A program made the position numbers and the translations under genes. Below the pieces are notes generated by a model. It saw only the letters and a list, made by a program, of their open reading frames with translations, was not told where the DNA came from and ran no database searches. 64,000 nucleotides of DNA from Polymyxa betae (Eukaryota > Endomyxa > Phytomyxea > Plasmodiophorida > Plasmodiophoridae), in NCBI GenBank assembly GCA_003693705.1, contig RBZT01000441.1, forward strand, positions 1 to 64,000. Direction: 5' to 3'. Positions 10,553-23,228 of the stretch are shown piece by piece; position 1 is the first letter of the stretch; every line of letters starts with the position of its first letter.

Positions 10553-13500
10553 CTACCAGCGACGGTCGTCAGCCGGTCTGGGTCGAGCAGCTTGCATAGG
10601 GCGTGATTGCCAGGCCCCGGGTTCTTTGCCCGCCACGACACCACCGTACTTCCCATGCGAATGGCGATGTTCCAAGCTGCGTTCGTTCTGTTCAACCAGA
10701 ACACCAATCTGGTCGGCGAAATGCAGCGCTGCAGATTGGAGCTCGTTGGGAAGGACAGCCTTCATGTGTATGGACTTGGTGGCCGCATCCCACTGACCCT
10801 GAAAGACGCTAATTAGAATAAGACACAGCAGATAATATATTGGCTCAACCAGTAATCTATCGTTGGCCATCAGGCGAGAGGCGATAGCATGAACATCCCG
10901 TTCCGACATATCGAAACGAGACGCGAGACGTTCGCCCGAGATCTTGATGTAGTTGGCGCCAAGAGCCAGAAGGAACGTTTCTAAGGCGACTTCTTTGACA
11001 GACTTGTTCAAAGCAGCTTGAGCTATTTCCGAGAATGGAATCAGGTTCCACATTCTCAATTGCATGAGATGCTCTAAAGCCAACTTCCAATCGCCTGCGT
11101 CGCAAAACGTTAATCGCAGCGAACAGAACACAAAGCGCAGAACCAACCGTCGCTCAAGGCGATCGCTGAAGCAATCACGTAATCACGTGTGTTTTCAGGC
11201 GGGCCGTTAAAGGCGTTCTTGTGGAAGCTATCCCATAATCGACGGAAATTACGAGAAATGACATGGCGCTTATCATCGGCAGCATGAACAGCTAGATTGG
11301 GTACTTCTAGAAGCATAGCAGAAACCAAATGAACAGATTCCAGCAGATCCAAACTGATGTGCATGTGATAGGGGACCTGACGGCGCCTTTCAAGCTTCTC
11401 CTGTTCGGTATCGCGATCTTGCTGCCAAGATCGCTGGCTGACGCCCTGGCGAACATAAATTCTCAAACACGCTGACCGCACTCGATCATACCTGAGCAAG
11501 GAGCTCTTTGATCTTTCCTGTGGCGTACAGATCGGCAACCAGGTTGAGAGCATCAGATAGAAGACCGAGACGGAAAGCACAGACCGACATCATGGCTAAT
11601 GCACGATTGTAAAGGATTTGTGTCGAGATATCAGCTTGCTGAATCGAATCCTGTAGATGACATTTAGACGCCAGTTTCGTCCAAATACAGGAACGATGAC
11701 CTGGATGTGAGCCATCAGGAAGGCATCACGAGCTTTGCAAAAATGGCCATGCATAGCATAATGATAAGCGGTGCAAATGATAGCGCGGGCCTTCGACCGT
11801 CCATCCTCGCCTTTGTAGATGATCGCGCACAAGCGATGAAGAAGGATGTCATCACCCTGTGACAAGATTGAAATGACATCACGACGATATTGAATGGCCG
11901 TACATGAAGCAATGCCAACGGATCCTGCTGCTTCTGAGAGTAACCAGGTGATTGAATATCAAATGATGAATCGTATTTAACGTAGAGATATTCGACACGA
12001 AGCATGGCGAGCAGACCGACAAACTGGATCTTCTTGATCGCTAAACGAATCACGAATTCAGTTCCATAGAAACCAGCAGGTAGCGATCCGTCCTACATTG
12101 ATAGTAATCCTGCGATCTTGCCAATAGAAGCATTAACGTCGGCTCATCATTAAGACGATCCAGATACTCCTGCGTATGCGGATCGATGATCTGCAACGAG
12201 GCGATGTATTCGTCTGATAGACGAGCAGCAAACGAATAGATGCTACCGGCAACGTATTCTTGACCTAACAGCAATTAAGCATTTCGATTGGCGTCGATTC
12301 CAAAAACAGACAGACCATCGTCACGTTTACGACGAGCCTGAGGAGCAAAAGTACGAAGTTCTCCCGCTTCCAGAACCGGCTTGTTCTCGACAATGACGGG
12401 CAGAGGCGTGTTAACATCCGGAAGCTCATCACCAGCGAACACCGTCTCCTCGATATCACCGTCTTCGATGAGATGGACATCGGGATTATCGCTGAGCGCC
12501 GCCAGGATCTCATCGAGGATCTGGCAGGCCTGCTGCCATAACGGCACCTGCATATGCGTCCCCGAATTGAAGTTCACATCGAACATCGCCGACATCAACG
12601 TGATCTTCACTTTCAGAACAGCGGGGACCGAGGACGCCTTCGTCGAGAGCAGCTTCAGATCTTTGATGGCCTGATAGCGATCGGCACCACGTTTGCCTCG
12701 CATCGATTGGATGGCGTTCAGCTTCTGATGAATGAGCTCGGGCGTGTATTCGATCTCCTTCTCCTCCTTCATCTCCGCCTTCTGCTTCAGCTTCTTCTCT
12801 TTGTCTTTCGGCAGTTTCTGACGACGACGTTCGGCCTTGGTCATCTCCTCCTCGTCGTCCTTCGTCTTCTTCACCCAGAACGAACTAAGCGAACGATATC
12901 AGAAACGAATCAGGGCCAGACGGATGGGCGAGTATTACCGCGACATGGCTGGGTGCGACAGATCGATACTGGATTCGGATGATTCGGATTCGTCAGAAAA
13001 GTCGCTGAAATCGGATTCGGAAGCGGCGCCGTCCCCGAACTGTTCGTCGTCGTCATCCTCCTCTTCGCTGGATCCCGATTCGGACCCCGATTCGCTTTCG
13101 CTTGCGGACTCCTGCTCGGATTCCGACTCGCTCTCCTCATCGCTTTCTTCCACCTCGGAATGAGCGTCGGGTGCGGCTCGGTATTCGGTGATGAAGCGTT
13201 CGTACTCCTTGTTGTTCTTACGAAGTTTCTGCTTGAGCGTGTTGAGAGCCTTGTTATTGGCCGTCGACATCTTCGACTTGTATTCCTTATCCTGAGCGAC
13301 CTCACCCACTCGAAGATCGAGATCAGAGATGGCTTTGATATACATTCGTGGAATGCCTTCCTTCTGGATGACATTCTTCGACTTTTCCATCACTTTTCCA
13401 AGCTGTTCGAATGTCTTCAGGGCTTGAACCCAGTCATTGATCTTCACCGAGTTTCGCAGAACTTTGATGGTGGCACTCAGCGCCTCGTATCGCTTGTCTT

Positions 13501-13669
13501 TCGCGGAACGAACGACACGCTTCTCCTCTTCGGAGGACGACGAATCGTACATGAGCATGGCGGCCTGGGCTTGCTCTCGGTTCTGCATCTGACCGCCCAT
13601 ACCGCCTTCATCGCTCGACGAATATTCCGACTCATTGTCGGATGTGCGCATAGCGAAGAACCGCGACAT
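10553..13669 (-). CDS. EIF3C: Translation initiation factor eIF3 subunit C
   Basis: Core scaffold subunit of eIF3, which recruits initiation factors to the 40S ribosome. From ATG 13669: MSRFFAMRTSDNESEYSSS, a conserved N-terminal domain (VLRNSVKINDWVQALKTFEQ), a long Ser/Glu/Asp linker, a Lys-rich stretch, then the helical PCI region (RLYATGKIKELLAQ-like segment, SACLRIYVRQGV, HMHISLDLLESVHLVSAMLLE). The winged-helix portion includes LETFLLALGANYIKIS and ends with a basic Gln/Arg-rich tail stopping at 10553. At least six short introns interrupt the 3' two-thirds; the N-terminal 240 codons are one exon. Individual junctions in 11.1-12.3 kb are approximate. Confidence 0.92.
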
Positions 13670-14128
13670 CGTTGCTGATTAATGATCTGAGAATACGACT
13701 GCGACGATGGTGATGGGAGACGGCAGTACCAAGGGGACGTCAAGCGGCAACAGAAGCCGAACGACGGAATGGATGGGTGTAATAGATGGAAGGAGTTGAG
13801 AGCCACAAGTCCGTCACGGACACCGACTTCCTTTGAAAAAATTCGCATTTCTTCCCTGAAACTCTTTGAAAATTCGATTTCAAACGATCCATTTTGGCTT
13901 TGCTGTTGCAGTTTGGTTCGTTGAGCTCATTAGTTGAAACAAAGAGCAATCACAAAGTTGTTCACTTCTACTAAGCATTCCAAAGGTAGGGGTCGTTAGA
14001 AACCCACAAACACTCTTCCAACTGTAAACACGACGATGATTTTCTAATGATGTCAGTCGCCTCATTCTGGGACTACGAAAACATCACGACAATATCTTTA
14101 TTTTAGAAATCGAGTATAAGGGGAATGG
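13670..14128. other. Intergenic spacer with no recognised gene
   Basis: 459 bases between the eIF3c start and the 3' end of the glycosyltransferase gene. Only short unsupported frames are seen. It should hold the eIF3c promoter and 5' UTR; I see no clear TATA box or repeat. Confidence 0.6.
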
Positions 14129-15484
14129 TTAGGCAGCAGAGGCCGCCTCATATGTCTCTATATGATGGTGATGTCTTATAACGGGATCCTTCTTCTCCGT
14201 CTCACTTATCTTCATTGTCATGGCGTCACAGCTCGATTCGAGCTGTCTTGATCTAGCTGACACCGGCACCAGCTGCGACCAGAATCGGGCCAGATTCAGG
14301 CACAAATACAACGGCAGGTAAATCAAGTCAATCGGATGCCGACCCCAATACACCACAATCGATACGAGATTGCCTGCTAGAACGCTCATTGTCACGAACA
14401 TCGCCAACGTTAATATTGGCCAGGTCGGTTTCAGAATCGGGATCAAGACCAGACAGCAGATCAGATACAGAATTAATAGCATCTCCAACACGTCGAGTAG
14501 AATTCGAATGGCTAACAGGCTATGTCGACGCCAGATGCCGCCTGATAGCACGATGCCAGCACGACGAAGTCGACGACGATATTGACCCGCTGCCAGCAAA
14601 CGCGACCAGGCTTTCGGGCATCGAATGCTGACGAAACAGTCTTCCGATTTTTGGAAAGCGAAATCCCAACGGCTTCTGATGATCCACCTCCAGAGCGAAT
14701 CGGAAACAGTTTGATTAAATGAGATCGTGTTTTGAAATAGGCTGTCCTGAAGGATCGAGGTTCGTATGAGAGAGACATCTGGTAGTGAATGTAACGTTGC
14801 TGAGAAAGCATCATAAGCTTGTAGCTGGGCATTATTTTGTGATAGAATCATATCAAAGGCCAATTCTTTCAGATTCAGCTGGCCACTATTAGATGGTTGC
14901 AATTCGACGGATGGAGCCACCAGACCGATGTCCGGCTGGTCCAGAGGCACAAGCAGCCATTCGATCTTGCTGGGTGACGACCAGATCAGAAAGGGCGGCG
15001 ACAGAGCTATGAGTGGCGTGGTGACATTATTACAGCCGGTAAGGAGAGGATGGTCATTGGTTGTCGTCAATAATCGATACGGTAGAGTTGTCAGATTCGA
15101 TAGAGCTGATAATGCTATGCCATAGTTCTTGGACGCGCGAGGGACGACCACGATAGCGGCGGCCACATTCGACATCTGCCATGATAAAATGGCGGCTAAG
15201 AAATCCTCCAGATCGTCGTCGACATCGATCAGACAGACGATCGAGACATCTCGCCTCGTGTACGATTTCCGATTCGGCTCTGGGGCCGAGCTCGAATGCA
15301 ACAGCAGATTGACAGCATCGATGAGAAGAAAGAGGACCCGAAAGAATATCAGGATGATGATGGGCCCCAGGTAGAGCGGCGATACCTCATAGATCAGGGG
15401 ACCGAGCGCCTTCACCAACCAGATCGGCAGCATTTTCTTATGAGCGAGATTCCGCCCTCTGCCGGTCGGATAATCTTGACTCAT
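14129..15484 (-). CDS. Membrane protein resembling a GT2 (polysaccharide synthase-like) glycosyltransferase
   Basis: Single exon, 451 residues from ATG 15484. One membrane segment near residues 40-65 (YLGPIIILIFFRVLFLLID) is followed by a cytosolic nucleotide-sugar-type domain: RDVSIVCLIDVDDDLEDFLAAI, a shift into AAIVVVPRASKNYGIAL, and EWLLVPLDQPDIGLVAPS, which parallels the L..F.DP.VG.V segment of hyaluronan-synthase-like enzymes. Three or four further helices follow. The layout fits a GT2 processive synthase, but the second catalytic Asp and a Q..RW motif are not clear, so activity is doubtful. It is divergent from the nuclease gene at 15658, 173 bp away, so the two may share a promoter. 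Confidence 0.5.
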   Translation of the reverse strand: MSQDYPTGRGRNLAHKKMLPIWLVKALGPLIYEVSPLYLGPIIILIFFRVLFLLIDAVNLLLHSSSAPEPNRKSYTRRDVSIVCLIDVDDDLEDFLAAILSWQMSNVAAAIVVVPRASKNYGIALSALSNLTTLPYRLLTTTNDHPLLTGCNNVTTPLIALSPPFLIWSSPSKIEWLLVPLDQPDIGLVAPSVELQPSNSGQLNLKELAFDMILSQNNAQLQAYDAFSATLHSLPDVSLIRTSILQDSLFQNTISFNQTVSDSLWRWIIRSRWDFAFQKSEDCFVSIRCPKAWSRLLAAGQYRRRLRRAGIVLSGGIWRRHSLLAIRILLDVLEMLLILYLICCLVLIPILKPTWPILTLAMFVTMSVLAGNLVSIVVYWGRHPIDLIYLPLYLCLNLARFWSQLVPVSARSRQLESSCDAMTMKISETEKKDPVIRHHHHIETYEAASAA

Positions 15485-15657
15485 GCACCATTCTAGCGTC
15501 TACAAAACCTCAAGATCAAATCCGAAATCAGGGCCAGTACGAGCGCTGTGTTTCGGCGCAGGATGGCGCGTCCGATGGCGCAGACTATGTCATGTTGATT
15601 GGTAGAAGAGGATGGCGATGCTCTCTGGGAAGGCATTGCCGGGACCGGCGGTTCAGC

Positions 15658-16680
15658 ATGGAGACGAGCGCGAAGGTTGAGGAGGTGCTGCCGCCAGGCA
15701 GAGTCGATAGTTGGCTGCAGTTCGATGCAGAGCGGCATCGGTATTACTGGCGAGGTCGGCCATGTATCTCGGTGACGACCTTAGTGGCGTCCTTGTTCTC
15801 AAAGTAGGATTCATATCTACCTGGACGTATCGCATCACCATTTATCGTACAGATTCGATGCTGATGGGATCGTCGCACAGCATTATAATCGCTGGCAGCA
15901 AGATCCAGAGAGCAGTATGTGACATTTGTTGAACCAAGTGCTGGATTTCATAGACGAGTTCAAGTTTGGAACGAATTTTCCAATAATTTGTTGATATTGT
16001 GATAGAATATTGTGATTTGGAGCCGCATGCTATTAAAATGTTATGGTCCATGACCAGTGCTTTGTCTATAAAACAGGTTGGTTAAACATCGATTTGCAGA
16101 AATTCTATTCACTTTTCTAGGGTAATCTGCTCCATGCGTATATTGAAGCATTCTTCAAGCAGATCCCCCATATCGATAAGGATCAAGTTGGCCAAAAAGT
16201 GATCGACCAATTTCACACATTCTATGAGAAATTCGGCCCGTTCCAGAGAGTTAACGCTGAACGAAGAATTGTTCATCCAGATCTGTTACTGGCAGGAACT
16301 GTAGATTTAATTACTGCAGGTTCACAACCAAATGGTGTCATCCTGTTTGATTGGAAAAGGACTGCAAAAGATCTTTCTGCGAATGTCAGCAAAAAGTAAA
16401 AATTGTTGTGCATTCTATTTCCTATTTAATGAAAATGATCAGATATTCTGTAGTGTCGGGATTAGAGCACATTCCGGATACGAGTCTATCCAAATATTCG
16501 TTGCAGCTGAACATCTATCGATATATGTTAGAATCTGTATACAAACGAAAGGTCGAATCCATGTACCTGGTCCAATTCTCGGAGCAACTCCAAGATGGCT
16601 TTCTAGTAATCAAAGTGCAAGGTTTGCAGCGCGAGGTTCAAACTGTTCTCGATTTACGACGGCAAAGCATGACTGTTTAA
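15658..16680 (+). CDS. PD-(D/E)XK exonuclease, MGME1-like
   Basis: The first exon runs from ATG 15658 to SVTTLVASLFSK and splices by a short intron to FDADGIVAQHYNRWQQDPES. Later exons read NLLHAYIEAFFKQIP, ERRIVHPDLLLAGTVDLI, ILFDWKRTAKDL and KYSLQLNIYRYMLES. The GTVDLI...FDWKR pair is the PD-(D/E)XK catalytic core, and the upstream P.SVTT segment and H.YIE helix match MGME1, the mitochondrial single-strand exonuclease that trims flaps during mtDNA replication. The junction between the second exon (about 15905) and 16123 is not resolved. With TWINKLE at 57-60 kb, two mtDNA-replication-type proteins lie in this window. A viral-type nuclease is the alternative. Confidence 0.65.
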
Positions 16681-16856
16681 TAAATGCCTTTGCCATTATG
16701 GTAACAATAAAGTGGATAGAAAATTTCTGGAAAAAATGCGAAATATTTCGGAAACGAGGCTACGCCCTTCTTAAGGGCCTCACTTTTCATTGCACTTTAC
16801 ATTGATCGAGAATCTTGAATTTCTGCCGAGGCCGATAACGACTTGTACAGTCCGTT

Positions 16857-19714
16857 ATGTCAGAATCGGCTGCGATTGAGAGACTTAGCTCAGAGAATGA
16901 TGAGTTTGTGGATGTTTCCAGGACTGGGCATCACAAAGGAAACTTCGGAATGTTGCAGAACGATTTAGAATGGGTTAGGCGAGCAGAAACATCGTCTCAT
17001 CGTTTGTAATTAGCCTTCAAATAGGTTCGGAAATTAAACATTCATAACCCGATGATGAAAATGTCAACGAATGAAGTCAGATCGAAAATATTCAACTCTT
17101 CTCGTGTACAGCAAGCGATGCATCGATGCCAAACTAATGGGAAAATGACTCAAAAGTACTATACAATCAGGAATGCCTTCTACATCTTTTACTAAATGGC
17201 ATTGTTCAGACAATGCAGGATAGCAGCGAATTCGATTTTAAGCGAAATGGTTGCTGCAGTACGCCCGTCTGTTCTGGTTCGCATTGCAATCCATGACTGG
17301 TTGATTTTTAATTGTTGTTTTGTGTAGCATCCTCTTGGTTTGGCTGCACGACCTCTCTGCAGTAATTCGAAACTGAAATCCATTTCTCGGACCTCACAAT
17401 AACTAGGGTACATATACAGAGGTGGAATCAATGTTAACAGCTCTGGAATTCAAAGGGTTGCTGAACGCATGAACTGGTTTTATTCATTGTGGAATTGACA
17501 ATGCTGCAGGTTAAAGACGCCTTAAACAAAGGCCCAGTAATACTGCTTCCAGTTCATCGATCACATTTGGACTATGTTACGATTAACGAATTAGTTTAAT
17601 GAAATCTCAAATGATAGTCAGATTGCTATTCAATTTGCTTCAGTTGCCAATGGATTGCCGGTTCCTTTTGTAATTGCTGGTGACAATCTGTAGGTATCTA
17701 TCAATGGATGTATTTACATCAGTTGATATTTGGGTCTGATAGAAACTTTCCAATTATTGGCCGAATATTGAAGAATGCTGGGGCTGTATTCATTCGCAGA
17801 AGCTTCGGTGCAGATTTGATATATTGGGCCGTATTTACTGAATACATGTCACAAATTTTACAGGTAAAGCTTCGTTCTCTCATTTATGCATGGTTTGTAG
17901 ATGAAATTGCTAAAGTCAGGATGCTTATTGGAATGCTTTATTGAGGGAGGTAGAAGTCGAAATGGAAAATCCATCCAGCCAAAATCGGGATTTCTGGAGG
18001 TTTGTTAATCATCGTTTACACTAAGAAATAAATTTTTAAAGCATTGTCAGGTGATTGTACAGCTCTTGGCAGAAGGCGCCATCGCCGATGTGACACTGAT
18101 CCCTGTAGGCATCGCCTATGATCGAATGGTTTCTATCCTGTTTCCTCTTGGGAATTCGCGTGTTAATTTAATTAGGTCGAGGGCAAGAGTTTCGTAAAAG
18201 AAATGCTTGGCTCAAACAAAGAACAGGAATCGCTAGCCGGATTTCTTCAGGCATCGGCTGAGTTCTTAAAAATGCATTTGGGCTCTGTTGATGTAAGCCA
18301 TCCGAATCGATATTTGTTGGAAGTTAACTTTGAGCAATTAGATCACAATAAGCGATAAGGTTTTCTCGATGAAATCGTACATGAGCACTGCGAAATATCA
18401 ATTAAATTCAGACAAGACGGATCGCTCCAGGTTTATCTCTGCATTATCACACATGATCTTATACGAGGCCAACTTGGTGACCACCGTCACCGTTCGTATT
18501 ACATTGATCATAATGTTTGGAGCTTGAACTCAGTGTAGGCATCGTCATTGGTCGCCGCTGTCCTGTTAACGAGCAGAACACGAGGCATTACAAGGGCGAC
18601 TGTTACTGAACGTGTTTCTGCAATAATTGACGATCTTCGCTCAAGAAATGCACCGCTATCACGTTTGATCTTGACGCAGCCGTTGTCCTTAGTTGTTGAT
18701 GGAGCTTTGAACCTTCTGGGTCGGCTGGTTACTAACAGAAATGGCGTTCTGTTTGGTTATTGGCATATGGAGTCGTTAGAACTTGGCATTTATCGTAATG
18801 CTGTGATACATTGGTGGGCCAGCGAAGCGATTGTTGCGGTAGCTTTAGTTGCCGTTTATCGACGCTTACACTATAAGGTTGCAATAATGCATTTTTGGTT
18901 TTAAGATGGTAGACCAAAACGATATTCAGTTAGACGGAGAGTCAACAGCTGGCGTCTCCAAAGAATCAACTTTGGAGAAAGTACGGTTCGTTAGCCAACT
19001 CTTAAAATCCGAGTTTATCTACAAGCCATCTTTCAATATTGAGAACAATTTCGCTGAAATTATCGCTGAACTGAAGGCAAGGTATGGTGCTTACAAGATG
19101 CAAGCTATAGAAATTAACGTAAAAAAAACAGAATGGTACTTGGAGAAGGCAAAGATGGGGTTGTGTATATTCGAGGTCGTCATGGCCTCAAGTACATATC
19201 TTTTTTGTGTATGCTTATTTGGCCCCTGATCGACGTCTATTACGTTTGTTGCACCACTCTGATGTCATTACCGAGATCCACAATTATCCAGGAATCTGCT
19301 CTTGTTGCAAAAGCTAGCGCAGCTGCTGAAGCCAGCTATTACAAAGGTCGCTAAATTGTTAGCAAATTGTCCTGTAATTTACAGACAGTACAGGTGAAAT
19401 GGCGTTTTATGAAAGCGTGTCTACTGATAGTATCAAGCACACTTTGAAGTGGTTCGAAAACAAAGGCGTGATTGCAGTACAGCCGATCATAGCGGTATTC
19501 CGTTGTCATGTTGTAACAATGTTGCATTAAGCTTGCACTACAGACTAACTCTCATAAGCCTCCGAAGCTGTACACGCTTTCGCCAGAATATTGTCCAGAA
19601 TCTGACTCTACTCCCAGCGTTCTGCTGCGGAATCTTGCAAGTTCGATTAAACAGTTCCGGGCAGAGACACCTGACGTTGATCAACGTCATTTTACTCTGT
19701 CGTCGAGACTGTAG
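16857..19714 (+). CDS. GNPAT: Dihydroxyacetone phosphate acyltransferase (GNPAT/plsB type), peroxisomal
   Basis: Catalyses the first step of ether-lipid synthesis, acylating DHAP in peroxisomes. The acyltransferase blocks appear in order: block I VILLPVHRSHLDYVTI (HX4D) at about 17530, NFPIIGRILKNAGAVFIRRSF, YWAVFTEYMSQIL, then block III FIEGGRSRNGK and IADVTLIPVGIAYDRMV. About ten short introns split the gene; for example one near 17691-17743 rejoins as GDNLNFPIIG. The C-terminal part has PLIDVYYVCCTTL and IKHTLKWFENKGVIAV. The last residues are LSSRL with TAG at 19712; SRL is a PTS1-type peroxisomal signal. The YWAVF.EY motif favours GNPAT over GPAT. Start ATG 16857 and the first exon junction are tentative. 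Confidence 0.82.
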
Positions 19715-19931
19715 CACGACCGGCTTTTTGGCATCTTTGTATTAACATTCTTGTTTGTACTACTGACATGATGCAGAAATCGCATTGAACTTTAATTGTT
19801 TGATTGTCCGGCATCATCTTTTCAAACTGAGAGGCGAAGCAAAACACTGAAAGATAAACCGACGTCCAGCAATGAATATCAGATGGAATATTTTGAGTCC
19901 ATTTTTCAGATTCGTAGAAAATATAATTATA

Positions 19932-22911
19932 TTAAGAACTTGGCTGTGGTTTATATAGTGCCTCCAGTCTTGGATCCACACGAAGTTGGAGGTCCAAGGC
20001 TCTGTAAGTGGATGGTTAAGCGAAGCAGTCCAAACACAACAAAGAACGAACCTGAATTTCTTCATAGCCATCTTCTCGTGGCGGTGCAGACGAGCTTCAA
20101 GAATGTGAATACGAAACATTGTCGATTCGTAGAAAGCATTGTATTCTTCTTCTTCCTTATCAACATGAGGACCTTGGTTACGCTGATATGCCGTTTCTCT
20201 CTTCTTCAGCTTATCGTATTCTTCATTGAGTCGTCGCTGAATAATGTTGCCGCGTTTTAGCAGCCGTTCGGTTAGTGATGCCATACATTCGTCGCGAGCT
20301 TGTTCAGCCTGCTCTCTCAAGAGCGGTTTTCCTGTTGGAAATTGTGCCAGGAATGGCGCCAAGTAATCAATCGTTCTATGCTCGTTATCCTCGTAATTTC
20401 CAGTTTCGCTTTTAACTTGTTCTTTAGATTTTGTTCGAGGCTTGTCTTCTCCATTTCGTTCGAGGGCTGCTTCTTCGAGCTCTGCTTTCAGCTGGTTAAG
20501 CATTTCATTAAGTTCAGATTCCCTCTGCCTGATGATTGACATGAGTTCCTGGAATCATTAATCAGCGATTAAAACATAAGACGAGATTGAGAGATACTTT
20601 CTCAGATTGGACAAGTGCATTGAATTCCTCCCTAACGATGGCGCTTTGCAACGGATTCGTGTTTCCATCGACATTCCAAGTCAAAATTTCAGCTCCTTCT
20701 TTGCTGTAGATCTTTGACGAAGCTGTAACTCGACCTTGTAACGTATCAGAATTAAGCCTCTTTTTATGAACGAGATATCACCTGGACCATAATGATAATG
20801 GATTGCAATCTTACCCTGATCAATAAGGCTGACCTTCTTCTTAATGTTTTCGTCAGCAGGAACAGCAGGGTTCCTTATATTTTTGTTAGAAACTTTGGTT
20901 GATAAGCTTATTTACGTTAGCAAAACCTTGCAAAGCGTTCTGAAAATTTTACAACTGGAAGCTCATTCGCTCCTCCTGGATTGATTGAAAATCCCTTTAA
21001 TCGCCTCATCTTCGAATCAGACTCGTCAACAACTACAGCCCGATGGATGAGCCTATTTTCACAGCCCTGATATTCTTCGACAAACTGCATCATGTTAAAA
21101 ATTTTAGAAACATTAACAAACTATAAATAATTGCTACCCACCTTCTTATTGATCATCTCTGTCCGCTTGATGAGACCATCTACACGGGACTTGGGATAAA
21201 ATCGAATCAAGCGTTGAACTCCAGGAATCTCTATCAAATCCTGGATTCCGGAAGGTTTTCCAGGAGCATATCTGAGTTTAACACAGTCTGATATTTCACG
21301 TTCAGAATTTTCAATGTAACTATCACCAGTTACTCAACTGGTTTCTGGAAGTATGACTCTTTTGATTAAGTTATCCTTTCTCTGATCAAATAATTCCCGA
21401 ATTTCAATAACATTTTGGCGAGCATCGTCCTCAAAGAGTGTCAACCGTAAGACGAGGCCCTGCTTTCCAGGTAAAAGAGGTGCGAATTTCTCCAAATTGC
21501 ATTTGTTAAAGTAGAGTATTTTTTGGCCATCAGGAAACACGGATTTGATCAACTCGGAGGGAATGACGATTTTAGATGTCCACGATGACGCCTCTAGAAG
21601 CAATAGCTTACTGTTCCTGGGCGATTGGGAAATCTTTGGATCGAATATCCGTTCTCCTTTGTTGACCTAGCACAAGGTGAATTTGGCAACTTGCAAACGG
21701 CATTGTGCAGATACCTTATCCTTGACGATGATGTATTCCCAAGCTTCACTATCATCCAGATCGAAATATAAATCCTTAAGCTCACACGGTTTCTGAATAT
21801 TGATCCAGTAATTGGACTCGTTCCAGAGGCTTTCAATTCGTTGATATGGAGACTCATTTAACTAGCACAATTAATTCCAATGATTGCCAACAAAAAATCG
21901 TTTGTCACCTGATAGATAATTCCCGTACTAGGCTCAATAAACTGAACATTGCTGATATCGCGACGCCCAGGAAGCACCATAACCCAGCAATGTACACGCC
22001 TATCTTGATAGGGATCCTGGTATTTAAACGCCTGCGTCGCCCTTTTTGCAGACTCCTCAGCTAGATGAGCGCTTTCCGCCGCTTCTCGCTCAGCTAACAT
22101 TTGCAGGTGCTTCGAAACATGTGTTCGATCCCGATGAACATTGTATCTGTTATTCGACGATTGTTCGGTCGCGGCCGGCGCCGCTAACTGCGACGATAAA
22201 TCTTTGATCTGGACGTCGTCATCCCAAGCACTAGTTTTCAGTAATGGACATTGAACAGAGGTGAGGTCCTGCAATGTAATGGCGACTGGGGCGTAACCGC
22301 TCACAACGTAGGCGCGGAACCCTGCTCCACGTAGCACTGATACGAGAAGAGTGGAGAGATCTACACAGTCGCCTTCTCTCATTGCCACTATTGTCGAAGG
22401 TGATGGCAGGAAATCAGGGAGCAAGGTTGGCGTCTCTAGCGGGATGTAGTTGACAAAGTCGGCGACGAAGGTCGCGGTTTGTTGTAAATCGTACGTACGA
22501 GGGTATTTGAGTAGCGTCGGACGGATCGTGGAGCAGACGAACTTTCGAACGCCGCATTCGTTCATGGGACAGAGGTACAGGTTAGGTTTCAATGGGAATA
22601 ACTGCAAGAACTGTCGACGATAATGCTCGACATATTCGAGTTGGGCAATCTCTCGATCGGAATTCTGGCGGTATGGTTTGGGGAATTCGGATGGATCTAG
22701 CGATTCCAGACGCCGTTGTTTCTTACTGATGGGAGCTTGCTGGGATTGCGGAATGCTACAGGATGAAGTCAGATCTGTTATCACGCTAGCGACATCATTG
22801 ATACACTATTCCAACAGGCAAGGCTAACTGTTCTGGTTCTCTTGACCTCGATGTTAGTTTTTGATCAGTTATTGAATCATCTGGTGAAGGATCCACATCC
22901 AGAACATTCAT
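19932..22911 (-). CDS. DRC7: Dynein regulatory complex subunit 7 (CCDC135/lobo)
   Basis: DRC7 is a linker subunit of the nexin-dynein regulatory complex of motile axonemes. ATG 22911 gives a short first exon (MNVLDVDPSPDDSITD); a 61-nt intron leads into VITDLTSSCSIP. The family's N-terminal block (ECGVRKFVCSTIRPTLL) is followed by a transglutaminase-like segment MREGDCVDLSTLLVSVLRG, then HCWVMVLPGRRDI, WINIQKPCELKDLYFDL, and the middle beta-rich domain (LPGKQGLVLRLTLFEDDAR). The C-terminal coiled coil is LNQLKAELEEAALERN and beyond. The last intron joins KKF to ALDLQLRVDPRLEALYKP, a DRC7-type end, stop at 19932. Presence implies a motile flagellated stage. Confidence 0.85.
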
Positions 22912-23228
22912 CCTGTCGCCGCAACTATTGACGTCGTAGGAACAAAATATTAGGCGTGTACCTGCTTCGATCTGACAATAACCTGTTGTACGATTTGCTA
23001 GGGGTTTAGGGTCGTGAGTTTGATTTTCTAAGTTTCACTTTATGAATACTGTTAGCTGAGCGAAACAAAACGAAATAGTTAGGATTCGAATCCACAGACA
23101 ATAACATCGAAGTAATGAAGCGACAATAAACATACTAATCATAAATTGAGAAGCTTTAATGGGTAGAGTATCAATTGTTGTAAAAGTTAACCGATTGGCA
23201 AATAGGTCGCTATACATTTTTAGCGACA
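22912..23228. other. Spacer holding a telomere-like motif
   Basis: 317 bases upstream of DRC7. At about 22998-23013 there is CTAGGGGTTTAGGGTCG, one full plant-type TTTAGGG heptamer flanked by a degenerate one. Nothing else is recognised. Confidence 0.5.

Noticed and set aside
12837-13163. Ser/Asp-rich plus-strand frame
   Set aside because: Antisense shadow of the acidic Ser/Glu linker of eIF3c.
23075-23100. GATTCGAATCC-like sequence as a tRNA T-arm
   Set aside because: No matching acceptor, D- or anticodon arms nearby; it is a simple palindrome.
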